A stretch of 64,000 nt of DNA, from the NCBI GenBank assembly GCA_014529385.2, contig CM043970.1:67602567-67666566 (forward strand), in the 5' to 3' direction. Shown in pieces: positions 11,102 to 21,490 of this stretch. Made by a program: the position numbers and the translations under genes. The first letter of the stretch is position 1. Each line of letters begins with the position of its first letter. The notes under the pieces were generated by a model, which saw nothing but the letters and a program-made list of their open reading frames with translations, searched no databases and was not told the DNA's origin. This stretch comes from Adiantum capillus-veneris (taxonomy: Eukaryota > Streptophyta > Polypodiopsida > Polypodiales > Pteridaceae).

Positions 11102-12226
11102 TTAAGGTGGCCATTGCTTCTTCTTTTTCTCTGGTTGTTGTTTCCCATTGTGCTTGGATTCTTCCTTTGGAGTTGGCTCTGCTCCTTTGGTGAACTTAAC
11201 TGATTGACTTTCACCTTCGTATTTGATAAGCACTGATTTAGAATTCCAGTCAATCATTGCATTGTATTGCTTCTGCCATGGTTGTCCTAGCAATAATGGA
11301 TGTTGTGTAGCTTGGTCTTCAACCACGTAAAACATATGAGGATACACATACTGGTTAATTTGTATATGTAAAACTGTGCATCCGACAGTTTTGATTGAAT
11401 TCTCAGAGTAACTCTTTAACTCTTGCTTGGCAGTTTGTAATTTAGTGTCATTTGTCAATTGTCTATACAAACTGAGTGAAAGTAGGTTAGTTTGAGCTCC
11501 TGAATCCAATAGTGCTCTGGCTTTGATTTGGTTGGTTCCTACTTTGCATTCAATGATGGGTTCTTCTTTGTCATTATCCATTTCTATTATACTGGCTGCG
11601 TTTGTTCGTATTGCTCCTTCATTGCGCTGTTTCTGACGCAGTAGTCTTCTTTTCTCCATTCTTTCCTTCGCCTCGGCTTGCGCTTCCTCCACAATCTTTT
11701 TCTTTTTCTGGACATGCAGCTTTTCTTGATGTATTTTGAGAAGCATGTCTTGGGTTAGCGGCAAAAGATACTTTTTCACTCTGCATCCACTAATCCAATT
11801 GGGCATTTCTTCTCCGTCTAATGTAGCAAGCTTGACGGCTCCACTTGGTGATAGATCTTTAATCACCAGAGGTCCCATCCCTCGCTTTTTAAGCTTCTTA
11901 GCATGCTGTTTCAGAGTGTAAACTAGGACATAGTCCCCAACCTTAAACTCTTTAGTCCGCACATGCTTATCAAAAAATTCCTTTTGTCGCCTTTTTTGAG
12001 CGTAGATAGAAGCTACTGCTTTTAGGCGAAGCTCGTCTAGCTTTTCCAGGTCATCTATTCTATCAGAAAGCTCGTGCCCTGTCCACTCTAGATCCTTAGC
12101 CACCCTTAAGGTTGAAATCAAGAATTCTATTGGTAAGATAGCATTTAGCCCAAAAACCATGTTATATGGGGTTGTTCCTATTGATGTTTTATATGCTACC
12201 CTATATGCCCATAATGTTGAATGCAA
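11102..12226 (-). pseudogene. Gypsy A pol fragment: integrase C-terminus plus second retropepsin
   Basis: A 374-codon frame separated from the main pol frame by a duplication-induced frameshift. Residues 1-55 complete the integrase core region, 60-150 are the integrase C-terminal domain (VGDYVLVYTLKQH; no chromodomain seen), and 150-200 are a charged Glu/Lys/Arg helix. Residues about 225-345 form a retroviral-type aspartic protease: ALLDSGAQTNLLS (about 237) and LLLGQPW (about 312) followed by AMIDW. Gypsy A already has a protease upstream (near 14815), so this is a second one, fused after integrase. The active-site DSG is present. Whether it is active, processes the tail or is a relic is unknown. 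Confidence 0.75.
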
Positions 12227-12356
12227 CTTTTGGTCCCAGTCAGTTCAAGAATTCTATTGGTAAGATAGCATTTAGCCCAAAAACCATGTTATATGGGGTT
12301 GTTCCTATTGATGTTTTATATGCTACCCTATATGCCCATAATGTTGAATGCAACTT
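12118..12356. repeat. 112-bp direct duplication, period 127
   Basis: 12118-12229 is repeated at 12245-12356. The period of 127 is not a multiple of three, so the duplication shifts the integrase frame and splits pol into two ORFs. Confidence 0.9.
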
Positions 12357-15300
12357 CTGTTTGTTGCTTCAGCTTGTCCGTTTGCTTGTGGATGATACGG
12401 GGCCGATTTCCTATGGATTACCATGAATTCATCTAGAAGGATCTTTATCACTTCATTTATAAAATGTGTGCCTCGATCACTCACAATTTCTATTGGCAAC
12501 CCATATCGTACAAAGACGTATTCATATAGAAATTGTGTTGTGGTCCTGGCATCCGCTTTTTGAGTTGCCTTTGCTTCGACCCACTTTGTTAGATAGTCTA
12601 TAGCCACAACGATGTATTGTGCATGAGTCTTATAGGCAGGAGGTGAAATGGGTCCGACATAATCAATCCCCCATTTTGCAAAAGCTCTTGCCCCCATCAT
12701 TGGTCTAAGCGTCATATCATCTCTTTTAAGTGGTATTTTGGTCCGTTGACAGTCATCACACCGTTTAACGTATTCCTCAGCGTCCATATGTAATGTTGGC
12801 CACCATATTCCTGCGGCTAAGACAAGTTTTGCTGTCTTATCACCTGAGAAATGGCCTCCACCTACTCCTCCATGAGCTTGCTCCAGGATTATCACATACT
12901 CAGACTCTGATGCGCAAATCCTAAGCTGGTTGTCTCTACCTCTCTTATAGAGTTGATCTCCTATTAAAGTGTAATCTCTAGCTTCTGTCTCTACAGATTT
13001 CTGACGAGCTTTTGACGTTCCTTCTGGGAAAGTTCTATTTGTGAGATATTCAACAATATACTGACTCCATTCCGGAGCGATCATTATCTGATATAATGTT
13101 GAATACTCTGCTGGCGGTTTTGAGGAACATACAATACATACAGTGACATATTCATGTACGCTTTCTTTCATTCCTGGCCAATAGACTCCCAATTGTAACA
13201 AATTCCTATATGTGTTCCTTCTTGAACAATGAAATGCACATTCCTGAACATGTGCTTCGCGCAGATATATATTATATTCCTCAGGATTGATGCATAGTCG
13301 TAAAACATGATCATTTCCCAATTGATACAACCTTCCTGCAACCAATTGAAGATTCTTGGATTGCTGAATAGCAATATGTTTCTGGTTGTATTCTCTTTTA
13401 TCAAACTCTCCTCCATAGGTTAATAGGCTAACGACATTTTGAGACCACTTCGGTATCATTTCTATGTTGAACAAGTACGCGTCTGGCATGTCGTCATCTA
13501 CTCCTATAGGGTCTTCTCCATTCGTCAATCGCAAAAGATGATCAGCTCTAAGATGTGTTTTTCCTTTCTTTACTACTACCATGAAGTCGAATTCCAGTAA
13601 GATAATGAACCATCTCACTATTCTCCCGGTATTGCATGGTTTATTCACTAGGTAGAGCAAGGCTTGGTGATCCGTAAAAAACACAAACTTGTTGGCTAGA
13701 AGATAATGCCGAAATTTCTTCACGGCATATATCATTCCTAATCCCTCCCGCTCTGTTGTGGTGTAATTCTTCTCTGCCTTGTTGAGCTGTCGACTGGCGT
13801 AACAGATAGGAAAATCCATGTTTCCTTCTTCTGGCTGAGCAAGAATGCATCCTATTGCATATGCAGCCTTTACTAGCATTAGGAATTGATTTTTTCCCCT
13901 TATTCTAGGCATCGGATTGGTTCTAACCCCCTTTGTTTTTCTCTTTGCTCTATAGCGTTTCTGGCGTTGTTTAGTTTGGTTCGGAAAATCATAAAATCGG
14001 ACATCCGTTATAGTTTCTTCGTTTTCGCTTGAATTGTCCGTTGACTCGTTGTCTGCTTCATTTCCCCACTCTGGATGATCGGGAATGTCGTGAAACACCT
14101 CTTCTTCATTTTCCTTTTCCAGTGTATCGTTCTTTTCAATTTCTTTTTCGAGTATAGTTCTCAACATGAAGTACGGAACCACGTCGTACCCGTCCTTGTC
14201 GCAAAATTTCGTTGTGGGACCATCCGGGATTGCACAAACATCTAGGGTTGCTAGAATGTGTGTCCATTCTAATGGTTCAAGCGTGTCCTCTGGAAAGGGT
14301 TCTCCTATATAAGTTTCGTCTTCGATAGCCCTTTCTAAAACATATTCTTCTCGCCTCAGACTTCCACATTTCGAGGCTCCACACATCCATAACTCCTTGG
14401 GCTTACCTAACCAGGCCGGAAATTCGGATCCCGCCAAAGTAGCTGAATCAAACTCCTCTACCGGTGTTCGGTTCACATCTTTGTAGCTATGGTCTTTCAG
14501 GTTCACACGTGTAGTGGTTTCCATATTTCTCAGGTATATGTGATCGTAGCCCCAATCCTGGACCATTTTCAACTGTCTCATGAATGGTCTTCCCAGTATG
14601 ATATCATAGTTATTCTCCTTGCCAAAATCGACAATAGCAAAAGTATGTTCGTATTCAATGCCGCAAGAAGTCACTACGACTTTCTCTAATAACCCCAGAG
14701 GTTTCTCCATGTGTCCATCTGCTAATTGGAGTTTCAACCTAGTCTTCCTTATTGTTGGTTTCCCCCATTTTTTCCAGATTTCTTTTGTAGCAATGGCTAC
14801 CCCAGCTCCACTGTCTAGTATTGCCATTGTGTTCACTCCTTGGAATTCAACTGGTAAGGTTGTATTCCCCTCTTCACCTTTGCAATACTCTCCGACCTTG
14901 TTTAAGGGTACAGGCTTAGCGTTCTTTTGTGGTTTGCTCAGCTCTTGTATACCCTCTTGCAGTCTCGATGTTGGGTCTTTTATCCCAAATTTCTCTAAGC
15001 ATTTTCCTACAGTGGTCCACATATGTGGTCTTAACCTCAAAAGCTCAGCTAGAGTGATAGTGCATGTCACTGGTGTTGACAAGATCTCTATCAATCCTTG
15101 CGAGTCCATGACTTTTTCTGATGAGATTCTTCGTGAGGGAAGTGCTCTAATCTCGGATTTTGCTTCATACTCTCCTAAGTATGAAGGTAAGGTTTTCAAT
15201 GAATGAGGTTTGCTCTCCATTGTTCTAACAGAGCCCCCATCTCCCCAGTAAGATTGCAGATCCAATTCCACTTGAGATCCTGCCTCAAATTCCACTATGG

Positions 15301-17194
15301 GAGGATTCCTAATGTCCTTTTTCCAATTTGTCTGATTAGCTTGGCAACTTAGCTCGTTTGCAAAGTTTGCCTCTCTCACTTGTTTCCAAAATTCATTGTA
15401 ATCCTCATCTTTTCCGTAAGACCTCTGTATGACTGGATGAAAACTCTCTATCTCTAGATCGGTTGTGTTCAATACTATGTGGTCATCCTTGTGTGTATTT
15501 TCAGGCTTTTGTGCACTGGGAGTCTTTTCAGCTACCCGTGAAATGATAGTCTCTTGCTGAATTGGGTTTTCCGTTCCACAATTCATTGTTTCTCTTGGTG
15601 GTTCTAATAAGGCTTGTGCAGTCTCGATCATTCTCTGGCACATTTCAAGTCTATGCTTTTCCAATTCCGCGTTTGGGTATGTCATCCATCTCTGTTCTTG
15701 TGTTTGGTTGTTCTTTAACCTAGCTTCGTAAGCTCTCATCAGTGCGTCCAATGGTTCGTGTACTTTGTCAACTAGCACTGATCCCCCTGAGCTTAAGCTC
15801 GTTGTTTCTTTGATACTCTTTTGTTTCATTCTTTCCGGGCTCATCTCTCGTTTCCCGTTTTGACTCTCAAGTTTTTCTAATCTATCTTTAGTTCGCTTTA
15901 GTTCCTCAGCTAGAATAGCGTCTTCACGTTCTTTTCTCAACTTCATGCGTGCTTTTCTAGCTTTCCATGTGTTTCTTTGACTCCGCGGTCCTTGACTAAC
16001 CACTTCGGTCGCTAACTTTCCATTCTCAAGTTCTCTAGTGGTTTTCTTAGCTTGAGCTCTAGTAACAACTTGCGTTGGTATCAGAGTTTCATTTTCAGAC
16101 CCACTGCTGGTAGGAATAGTTTCTAGCATATTCAATGTCGTCTTTTGCACTTTGTTTGGATTCTTTGAACAATCCTCAATGAAGTGAGTAACCCCACACT
16201 CAGTGCAATAAGCGTTAATTCTAATGATTTCCGTATGTGGACAAACATTCATCAGATGGTCACCTCCACACTTGTAACAGGGTCCTAGTGCTGGTCTTGG
16301 TCCCACTTGATTCGTCCTTTGTGGATAGGATGGTCTTTGTCCTGTTAACCCTCCATGAGCTATGAACATCAATGTTCTTGCGTCCAAATTGTACCTCTCT
16401 TCATCAGAAGCACTTGTAACTGTTGGTATTCCAACATTCCCAATCATGCCCCATGGTTCTGGTTGTTTGGGTTCTTCTGGTGGGTAATACACAGTTGGAG
16501 ACATGTGTGCACCAGATTCTTCATAATAGGCTTGAACAGGCACTAAGGCTTGTTCTTCCTGATTCTCTAAGGTTGGTGCATATCTAATGCCCACTGGTCT
16601 TGCTCCTGGTAAAGGTGGTTGTTGTCCCAATACTGGTTGTGGCCTTTCTATCCCCATAGGTCCTGGTACATTTCCCGTTGGGTATCGAGGTACTGGATGT
16701 ACTTGAGGTGGTGCTAATTGAGCAGGAGGTGCATATTGACGCTCCCTTACATACCCTTTGTTGTAATAGCACTCCTCTGTTGGATGGTTTGTCCATTTTT
16801 GTTCAATAGCACACCATTTCAGTGTTTTTGGCAATGGTTTTTGGTATGGTGCCATCCTTTTTAGAGCCTCTTCTATCATTTGCTCTACATTTGGCATGGT
16901 TGTTGTTTGAACATTCTTTTTAGTGGTAGTCTCGCTCACTACGGAGGAAGAGCTACTGGATACAAAATCTGTATTCGCTGATACCTCTCCATAAACCGTA
17001 CAGTTATCCACTAAGTACAATGCTTCTCTCGTTACTTGCTCGAAACTTGTACAAGCTTTCAAGTGCAAGTCCTTCTTGAGAGTGTCGTTTCTTAGTCCCT
17101 CAATAAAGAGAACAGATATTCTGTCATCTTGTGGTCGTTCACGTACTGGACATCTCTCAATGTATTGTTTGAAGCGAAGTGAAGCTTCCTTCAC
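12323..17194 (-). CDS. Gypsy A gag C-terminus, protease, RNase H and integrase in one frame; RT absent
   Basis: A 1,623-codon open frame. Residues 1-70 finish the capsid; about 305-345 hold two zinc knuckles (CYKCGGDHLMNVC, CTECGVTHFIEDC). About 450-800 is a long linker, with retropepsin at about 793 (ILDSGAGVAIATK). Near residue 1105 the linker joins straight to RNase H (ILAQPEEG, TDHQALLYL), with no RT palm or YxDD box. Two HHCC integrase zinc-binding units follow in tandem (about 1311-1355 and 1436-1483), then the core (WGIDYVGPI, DRGTHF). Gypsy B keeps an RT between the same two points, so a clean in-frame deletion is inferred. The frame ends early because of the 112-bp duplication. The element would need RT supplied in trans. 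Confidence 0.85.
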   Translation of the reverse strand: MKEASLRFKQYIERCPVRERPQDDRISVLFIEGLRNDTLKKDLHLKACTSFEQVTREALYLVDNCTVYGEVSANTDFVSSSSSSVVSETTTKKNVQTTTMPNVEQMIEEALKRMAPYQKPLPKTLKWCAIEQKWTNHPTEECYYNKGYVRERQYAPPAQLAPPQVHPVPRYPTGNVPGPMGIERPQPVLGQQPPLPGARPVGIRYAPTLENQEEQALVPVQAYYEESGAHMSPTVYYPPEEPKQPEPWGMIGNVGIPTVTSASDEERYNLDARTLMFIAHGGLTGQRPSYPQRTNQVGPRPALGPCYKCGGDHLMNVCPHTEIIRINAYCTECGVTHFIEDCSKNPNKVQKTTLNMLETIPTSSGSENETLIPTQVVTRAQAKKTTRELENGKLATEVVSQGPRSQRNTWKARKARMKLRKEREDAILAEELKRTKDRLEKLESQNGKREMSPERMKQKSIKETTSLSSGGSVLVDKVHEPLDALMRAYEARLKNNQTQEQRWMTYPNAELEKHRLEMCQRMIETAQALLEPPRETMNCGTENPIQQETIISRVAEKTPSAQKPENTHKDDHIVLNTTDLEIESFHPVIQRSYGKDEDYNEFWKQVREANFANELSCQANQTNWKKDIRNPPIVEFEAGSQVELDLQSYWGDGGSVRTMESKPHSLKTLPSYLGEYEAKSEIRALPSRRISSEKVMDSQGLIEILSTPVTCTITLAELLRLRPHMWTTVGKCLEKFGIKDPTSRLQEGIQELSKPQKNAKPVPLNKVGEYCKGEEGNTTLPVEFQGVNTMAILDSGAGVAIATKEIWKKWGKPTIRKTRLKLQLADGHMEKPLGLLEKVVVTSCGIEYEHTFAIVDFGKENNYDIILGRPFMRQLKMVQDWGYDHIYLRNMETTTRVNLKDHSYKDVNRTPVEEFDSATLAGSEFPAWLGKPKELWMCGASKCGSLRREEYVLERAIEDETYIGEPFPEDTLEPLEWTHILATLDVCAIPDGPTTKFCDKDGYDVVPYFMLRTILEKEIEKNDTLEKENEEEVFHDIPDHPEWGNEADNESTDNSSENEETITDVRFYDFPNQTKQRQKRYRAKRKTKGVRTNPMPRIRGKNQFLMLVKAAYAIGCILAQPEEGNMDFPICYASRQLNKAEKNYTTTEREGLGMIYAVKKFRHYLLANKFVFFTDHQALLYLVNKPCNTGRIVRWFIILLEFDFMVVVKKGKTHLRADHLLRLTNGEDPIGVDDDMPDAYLFNIEMIPKWSQNVVSLLTYGGEFDKREYNQKHIAIQQSKNLQLVAGRLYQLGNDHVLRLCINPEEYNIYLREAHVQECAFHCSRRNTYRNLLQLGVYWPGMKESVHEYVTVCIVCSSKPPAEYSTLYQIMIAPEWSQYIVEYLTNRTFPEGTSKARQKSVETEARDYTLIGDQLYKRGRDNQLRICASESEYVIILEQAHGGVGGGHFSGDKTAKLVLAAGIWWPTLHMDAEEYVKRCDDCQRTKIPLKRDDMTLRPMMGARAFAKWGIDYVGPISPPAYKTHAQYIVVAIDYLTKWVEAKATQKADARTTTQFLYEYVFVRYGLPIEIVSDRGTHFINEVIKILLDEFMVIHRKSAPYHPQANGQAEATNRSCIQHYGHIG

Positions 17195-17209
17195 TTTTTC
17201 GTGTTCTCT

Positions 17210-18667
17210 CTATTTAAAAGCATATATTTGTGAGACCGTATTGTGCTTAATCCCTCGTTTTGAGAATTCCTCAGCAAACTCTCTTAGCAAATGGTCAATG
17301 TCATGGAATCCCCCTATGTTCAATGGTTGAAACCATGTCAATGCCGTACCTTCTAGAGTAAGACCAAATCCCTCGTATTGTGTATGGAAATCTGTTATCT
17401 GCTCAGCTCTTAAGACTTGCTTAAAGAGTGACACATGTGCATACGGATCTTCTGAACCACCATACTTCTTTGGCATACACTTGGCTACTTGAGATGGTCT
17501 CATACGTCTATGGTCTGCTACCAATCTCCTTGCTCCTGTGTCCCGGCTAAAGCTTTCTCTAGCATCATGGACTTCATGGGTTAGCCTTGTCGGTTCCCCT
17601 GCCCTGAATCTACTACTAGGAGGTAAATGTGATGGTTCTGCTTTGAACCTTGGACCTGGAGTGGTATATGTGGGGATTGGAACTGCACTACCTCGATTCG
17701 TATCCATTGACTCTCTGGAATGTAATGATCCCATTGGTCCGGGCTTCGAGTACTGAGGTTGACTGAAAGAGTCAGCAACCTGAGTTCTTTGTCCTCCTGT
17801 TGTCATTGGGTTTTGCACTCCATTTGTTGGTGCTGGTCTTTGTGAGCTAGAAGTAACATAATACTGATGTAGTGGTCCCCCAAAGTATGTATATCCTTCT
17901 AATTCTTTCTTGCCCATTGTTGAGTATTGTCTCCGATACTTGTCGTAAGCGGCAATTTTCACTTCCGATCCCTCTGTGTAGGTAAAGACATAAAGTCTTT
18001 TTTGGTCTGTCAACTCTCCGGTGTAGGGTTCTTCACATCTATAATAGAGATCTTGCTCCCCATTATTATATTTGTATAGCCCCACATAGATGTTATCAGT
18101 GTTGATCCTTGTAGTTTCATTCTCTCTTCTTAACCTCGCATCAGGTAAGTTCATTATTGGTGCTTTCTCCTCAAGTTCTTCATCTACTTTGGCTTTGGTG
18201 CCCATCAATCCCCACTTGTCCACAATGTTAGGGTTTAGGACTACCAAGTACATGGTACCCTCGTCATCTAGATATCTATCTCCGCTATAGCTCACAGGCA
18301 CTAAGTCCTTGAACTCACTAGGTCTCTCTTCTATCTTTACACAATAGCGGTCCATTCCATCTTTGTAGATCTTGGCACCTTGCTCATTGTCGTACTGGTA
18401 TTTTATGAACAATAGCTTCATTGTGGCGGAAGGGTTTGATGATCCTGCTGCCATATTTTCTCTGTTGTTCAGGTTCAAGTGTTCCAAGTGTTCGGTGAAA
18501 ATCTCGTAAGATCTCTCAGAAGAAGTATCAGAAACACTTCCTTCAAAGATCGGCTCTAATGGTTGCACCCAACTTTGGTTTACACTTCCCTCGGTTGATA
18601 TGACACTTGCTTGTTCCCCTTGTTTTGGATGGTTATTCTGGAGATTCCTGCCCGATCTCAAATTCAT
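17210..18667 (-). CDS. Gypsy A gag, N-terminal and capsid region
   Basis: ATG at 18667 (MNLRSGRNL). About 485 codons covering a matrix-like N-terminus, a Pro/Ser/Gln-rich middle and a retrotransposon gag capsid region (TWFQPLN, FAEEFSKRG, HNTVSQIYAFK). It stops at TAG five codons before the next frame, in the same frame. Gypsy B has a glutamine codon (CAG) here, so the stop is probably a C-to-T nonsense change in the middle of capsid; programmed readthrough is a weaker alternative. Confidence 0.8.
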   Translation of the reverse strand: MNLRSGRNLQNNHPKQGEQASVISTEGSVNQSWVQPLEPIFEGSVSDTSSERSYEIFTEHLEHLNLNNRENMAAGSSNPSATMKLLFIKYQYDNEQGAKIYKDGMDRYCVKIEERPSEFKDLVPVSYSGDRYLDDEGTMYLVVLNPNIVDKWGLMGTKAKVDEELEEKAPIMNLPDARLRRENETTRINTDNIYVGLYKYNNGEQDLYYRCEEPYTGELTDQKRLYVFTYTEGSEVKIAAYDKYRRQYSTMGKKELEGYTYFGGPLHQYYVTSSSQRPAPTNGVQNPMTTGGQRTQVADSFSQPQYSKPGPMGSLHSRESMDTNRGSAVPIPTYTTPGPRFKAEPSHLPPSSRFRAGEPTRLTHEVHDARESFSRDTGARRLVADHRRMRPSQVAKCMPKKYGGSEDPYAHVSLFKQVLRAEQITDFHTQYEGFGLTLEGTALTWFQPLNIGGFHDIDHLLREFAEEFSKRGIKHNTVSQIYAFK

Positions 18668-20073
18668 CAATTCCCCTAAAGGACTTTAACTTCTCCGTCT
18701 CGGCAATTTGTTTTCCCAAGTTTTTGTGGTCAGAATTGATCCAAACTGATTGATACTTGGTCAATTGTTTAATCTTGTCAGTTGGACAACTTCTGTTTCA
18801 TCAAGTGAGAATTTTGTTGCAGTTATGCTGAAAAAGACATTATACGCGTATGATGTCTTTTTTCACAGATTTGGACTATTTTGGTTATGCTCACTCTCAG
18901 TAGCCCCCTTATGCTCTGTCCACTCACAAAATTCAGTTTGAACTCTGTTTGAGCAAGTTATGGCTAATTTAGGCTTTTCTTGGCAATTTTCCGCTTTTGA
19001 CTTGTTTTGGGTCAATTGTGGTCCAAATGGGATGAAACTTGAAATATAAGCTCTAGACAGCTATTACAATGGATCTGTGTTGGCAAAGTATCAAAATATG
19101 TCCAAAATTAGGTCAAAGACATCATACGCATATGATGTCTTTTTCATCAATTTGGGTCAAGACTTGATATTTTTGCTTTCTACAGTGTTTGTAACAATCT
19201 TGTCAGGTCAGATATCAAAAATAAGTAGTGGATGTGCTAAAAGACATTATACGCGTATGATGTCTTTTGTCCCAGATTTTGACTATTCTTGGTTTTAAGC
19301 CTTCTCCAATGTTTATAATTGAGTTTCAAGTGTTTTTGTCAGGTTTGAATGTAAAAACAAGATCTGAATCCAAAATTTCCTATTCTTTGCGTTTCTTGGA
19401 CTCCGACTTATCTTTTTGGGTTTCTTTGAGTGTTAATGCTCTTGTTTTAAGTTGAAATTAGGGTATAACTCCCCTTTTGAACACTCTGGTAAAGTCAAAA
19501 TTTCTGTTTTGGTCTCTGTTTGGTCATTTAGACATCATACGTGTATGATGTCTAAAGTTGCAGATTTCCAGTTTTTTGGCACAGAATCCTTCCTAAAGCT
19601 TTCTCAAGTGCTCAGCAACTCCCAGATACACAGAAAATTTCTCTGACTTTTGTTTATTACAAGTTTCACTACTAACTCGATGGTTTAGTGATCTAACATG
19701 CAATCAACCATATCAAGCAAATACTCCAATGATTACTAGCTCCAGATCAGGATCAAATGAAGTCCTACCTAAGCTATTCCTAATCATAAAATGGGTTTGG
19801 TAATTGTGATTTTAAAGAGATCCACTGCCACTCACGGACTAGCAAATTCTTCTTCTATCAACAACTACTCAACACCAACAAAACAACAAACAAATCTAAG
19901 CTAAACTAAAAATATTGTCAACACGGAAGACCCAGGAATACCCCACTTCCTAGTATCTCTCGAGATCTTCGGAGTCCACCACTCCTAGATCTTTTCTAAC
20001 TAAAGTATACAAAGTAGTTGATACGACTCACCTCGTAGCATTAGTCTAAGGTCACCTACTTAGGGCTCTCGTC
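18668..20073 (-). other. Gypsy A 5' leader
   Basis: 1.4 kb between PBS and gag, with four P1 palindromes and no supported ORF. Confidence 0.7.
18835..19553. repeat. Dispersed palindromes, family P1, leader cluster (4 copies)
   Basis: Copies at 18835-18858, 19117-19140, 19242-19265 and 19530-19553. In element sense the spacings are 288, 125 and 282 bp. Cores are CGCG, CGCA, CGCG and CGTG; two copies have one T for C in an arm. Confidence 0.95.
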
Positions 20074-20092
20074 CCCGGCAGCGGCGCCAAAT
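20074..20092 (-). other. Primer-binding site of Gypsy A
   Basis: On the minus strand the 5' LTR end ...TTAACA is followed by TTTGGCGCCGCTGCCGGGGA. TGGCGCC-type sites are known in plant Athila/Tat-like elements, usually read as tRNA-Asp priming. Confidence 0.8.
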
Positions 20093-21031
20093 GTTAAGGC
20101 GATTACGCCGCTAGCGGAAGCTAAATAGCGAGAACTCAACCAACAACAGAATTTGTCAGACGAGGACGGAGCTTGACCCGCAGGCGCATGGAAACAACTA
20201 GGTGGGTGTCAAATCACCTACTCGACCTTCTAATGACAATCACTACTAAGGAAATCAAATCTAAGTTCTAAAATACGCAAGTGATTAAAATCCTTACTAC
20301 GAACGAATGCTATACGAAACAGGATCTAGAATCATTGAATCGATCTCAAACTCAAGGGGAATTCTATACACTAGGTAAGAACAACACCCTAAAGACTTGA
20401 ACTGCAAAATCAACCTATAACCACTCCGTGCGGCAAACGCGTATGAAGACAGGCCGAAAAATACAGGTGATCGAAACTTGACCCCGATGGTACCAATGTG
20501 TAGCTCTACTCGTTGTGGTTCTATAGTTATGCTGCACACTCCATTCCGACACACGAGTTGGAAGAAAACTCACACCGAAGCTCGTAGGAACTTACCACAC
20601 ATAGAAGCCGATAGCGCGCACTCTTGGTATCTGTGCGTAGCTCTCGCCATTGCTAACACAATGGCGGTGTCGCTTCTCTAATGGCGGCTCCGTAGCTCGC
20701 GTAGCAAGTAGATAAAACTCTCTCTCTCTCACTCTCTCTCTCAGACACAGTCACGGCGCTCAAAAACTCACTTTGATTAATAATCTGAATCCCCCTAGGT
20801 TACAAAAACTTTGGCTTATATACCTCAACCTTGGAGGTGAGAACATCTCTAACTAATTACATCAGCAAGTGAAATTACTTCGGGATTACAAGCTGGAAAC
20901 TCAATTGAGTCCCGTTACTTAATGAATGGCTCGAATCAAATTTAATGTCGGAAAGACATTTATTACAATCAATGGTTACAAAATGATGAGTGTGAGCAAA
21001 AATGTGGGTGTGATCCTCTGCTGGCTCAACA
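20093..21031 (-). repeat. 5' LTR of Gypsy A
   Basis: 939 bp, partner of 3407-4344. On the minus strand a TATATAA box lies at 20816-20822, a good candidate core promoter. Confidence 0.95.
20816..20822 (-). promoter_or_regulatory. TATA box in Gypsy A 5' LTR
   Basis: TATATAA in sense orientation, conserved at 4129-4135 in the other LTR. Confidence 0.6.
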
Positions 21032-21036
21032 TCCAC
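21032..21036. repeat. Target-site duplication of Gypsy A, right copy
   Basis: TCCAC, matching 3402-3406. Confidence 0.9.
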
Positions 21037-21471
21037 GCGTTCGAATTGAGTAGAGCTACACGTTAGGCACTTTAGTTTTCGAAAATGACAGCCTGCAAAT
21101 TTCGGCTAGACATCCTACGTGATTTTGCACCAGGTGTTTTGGGTTGGGATTTTGGTTCATAGACCTTAGGGAGAGCGACCTATTGGTGTTAGTAGGGTCT
21201 CCTTCAAGTTCTGTGGCATTTCGAGATTGTTTGATGGGTATTCGGCTCTAGAAAGCGTTGTAGGAAGTTTCCTCTTATGCACTCCTAAAGACTGCAGCTT
21301 AGACATTGGGTAGAGACCTCTGTAGGAATTAGTTAGGAGTCGGTCGAGTGTAGGTTGACACCCTATGCTTGCTTCCACGCACCTGCGGGTCGAGCTTCGT
21401 CCTTAGCTGACAAATCTTGTTAGGTGAGTTCTCGCTGTGCTGACATACGTCGCGATGTATCCGTCCAACAT
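21032..21471 (+). repeat. 5' LTR of Gypsy B, second part
   Basis: Runs from the Gypsy A insertion to ...GTCCAACA, directly before a TTGGCGCCG primer-binding site. With 2911-3406 the LTR would be about 930 bp, like that of Gypsy A. It includes a P2 palindrome half-site (AGACATCCTACG) near 21108. Confidence 0.75.
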
Positions 21472-21490
21472 TGGCGCCGTTGTCGGGGAC
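21472..21490 (+). other. Primer-binding site of Gypsy B
   Basis: TTGGCGCCGTTGTCGGGGA immediately after the LTR terminus; nearly identical to the Gypsy A site on the other strand. Confidence 0.8.

Larger units (their letters stand above)
3407..21031 (-). mobile_element. Gypsy A: complete minus-strand Ty3/Gypsy element
   Basis: The 17.6-kb element has matching LTRs (3407-4344 and 20093-21031, both TG...CA), a TCCAC target duplication, a TGGCGCC-type PBS beside the right LTR and a polypurine tract beside the left LTR. In sense order (minus strand): leader with four palindromes, gag, a protease-RNase H-integrase frame without RT, a pol tail with a second retropepsin, about 2.8 kb of non-coding DNA with five palindromes, and a 1,091-codon extra ORF. 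The LTRs show roughly two dozen differences, so the insertion is fairly recent. The PBS type is that of the Athila/Tat-like plant lineages (established knowledge); clade placement is inference. Confidence 0.95.

Noticed and set aside
14489-15206. Plus-strand ORFs 14489-14689 and 14619-15206
   Set aside because: Antisense shadows of the Gypsy A protease and linker region.
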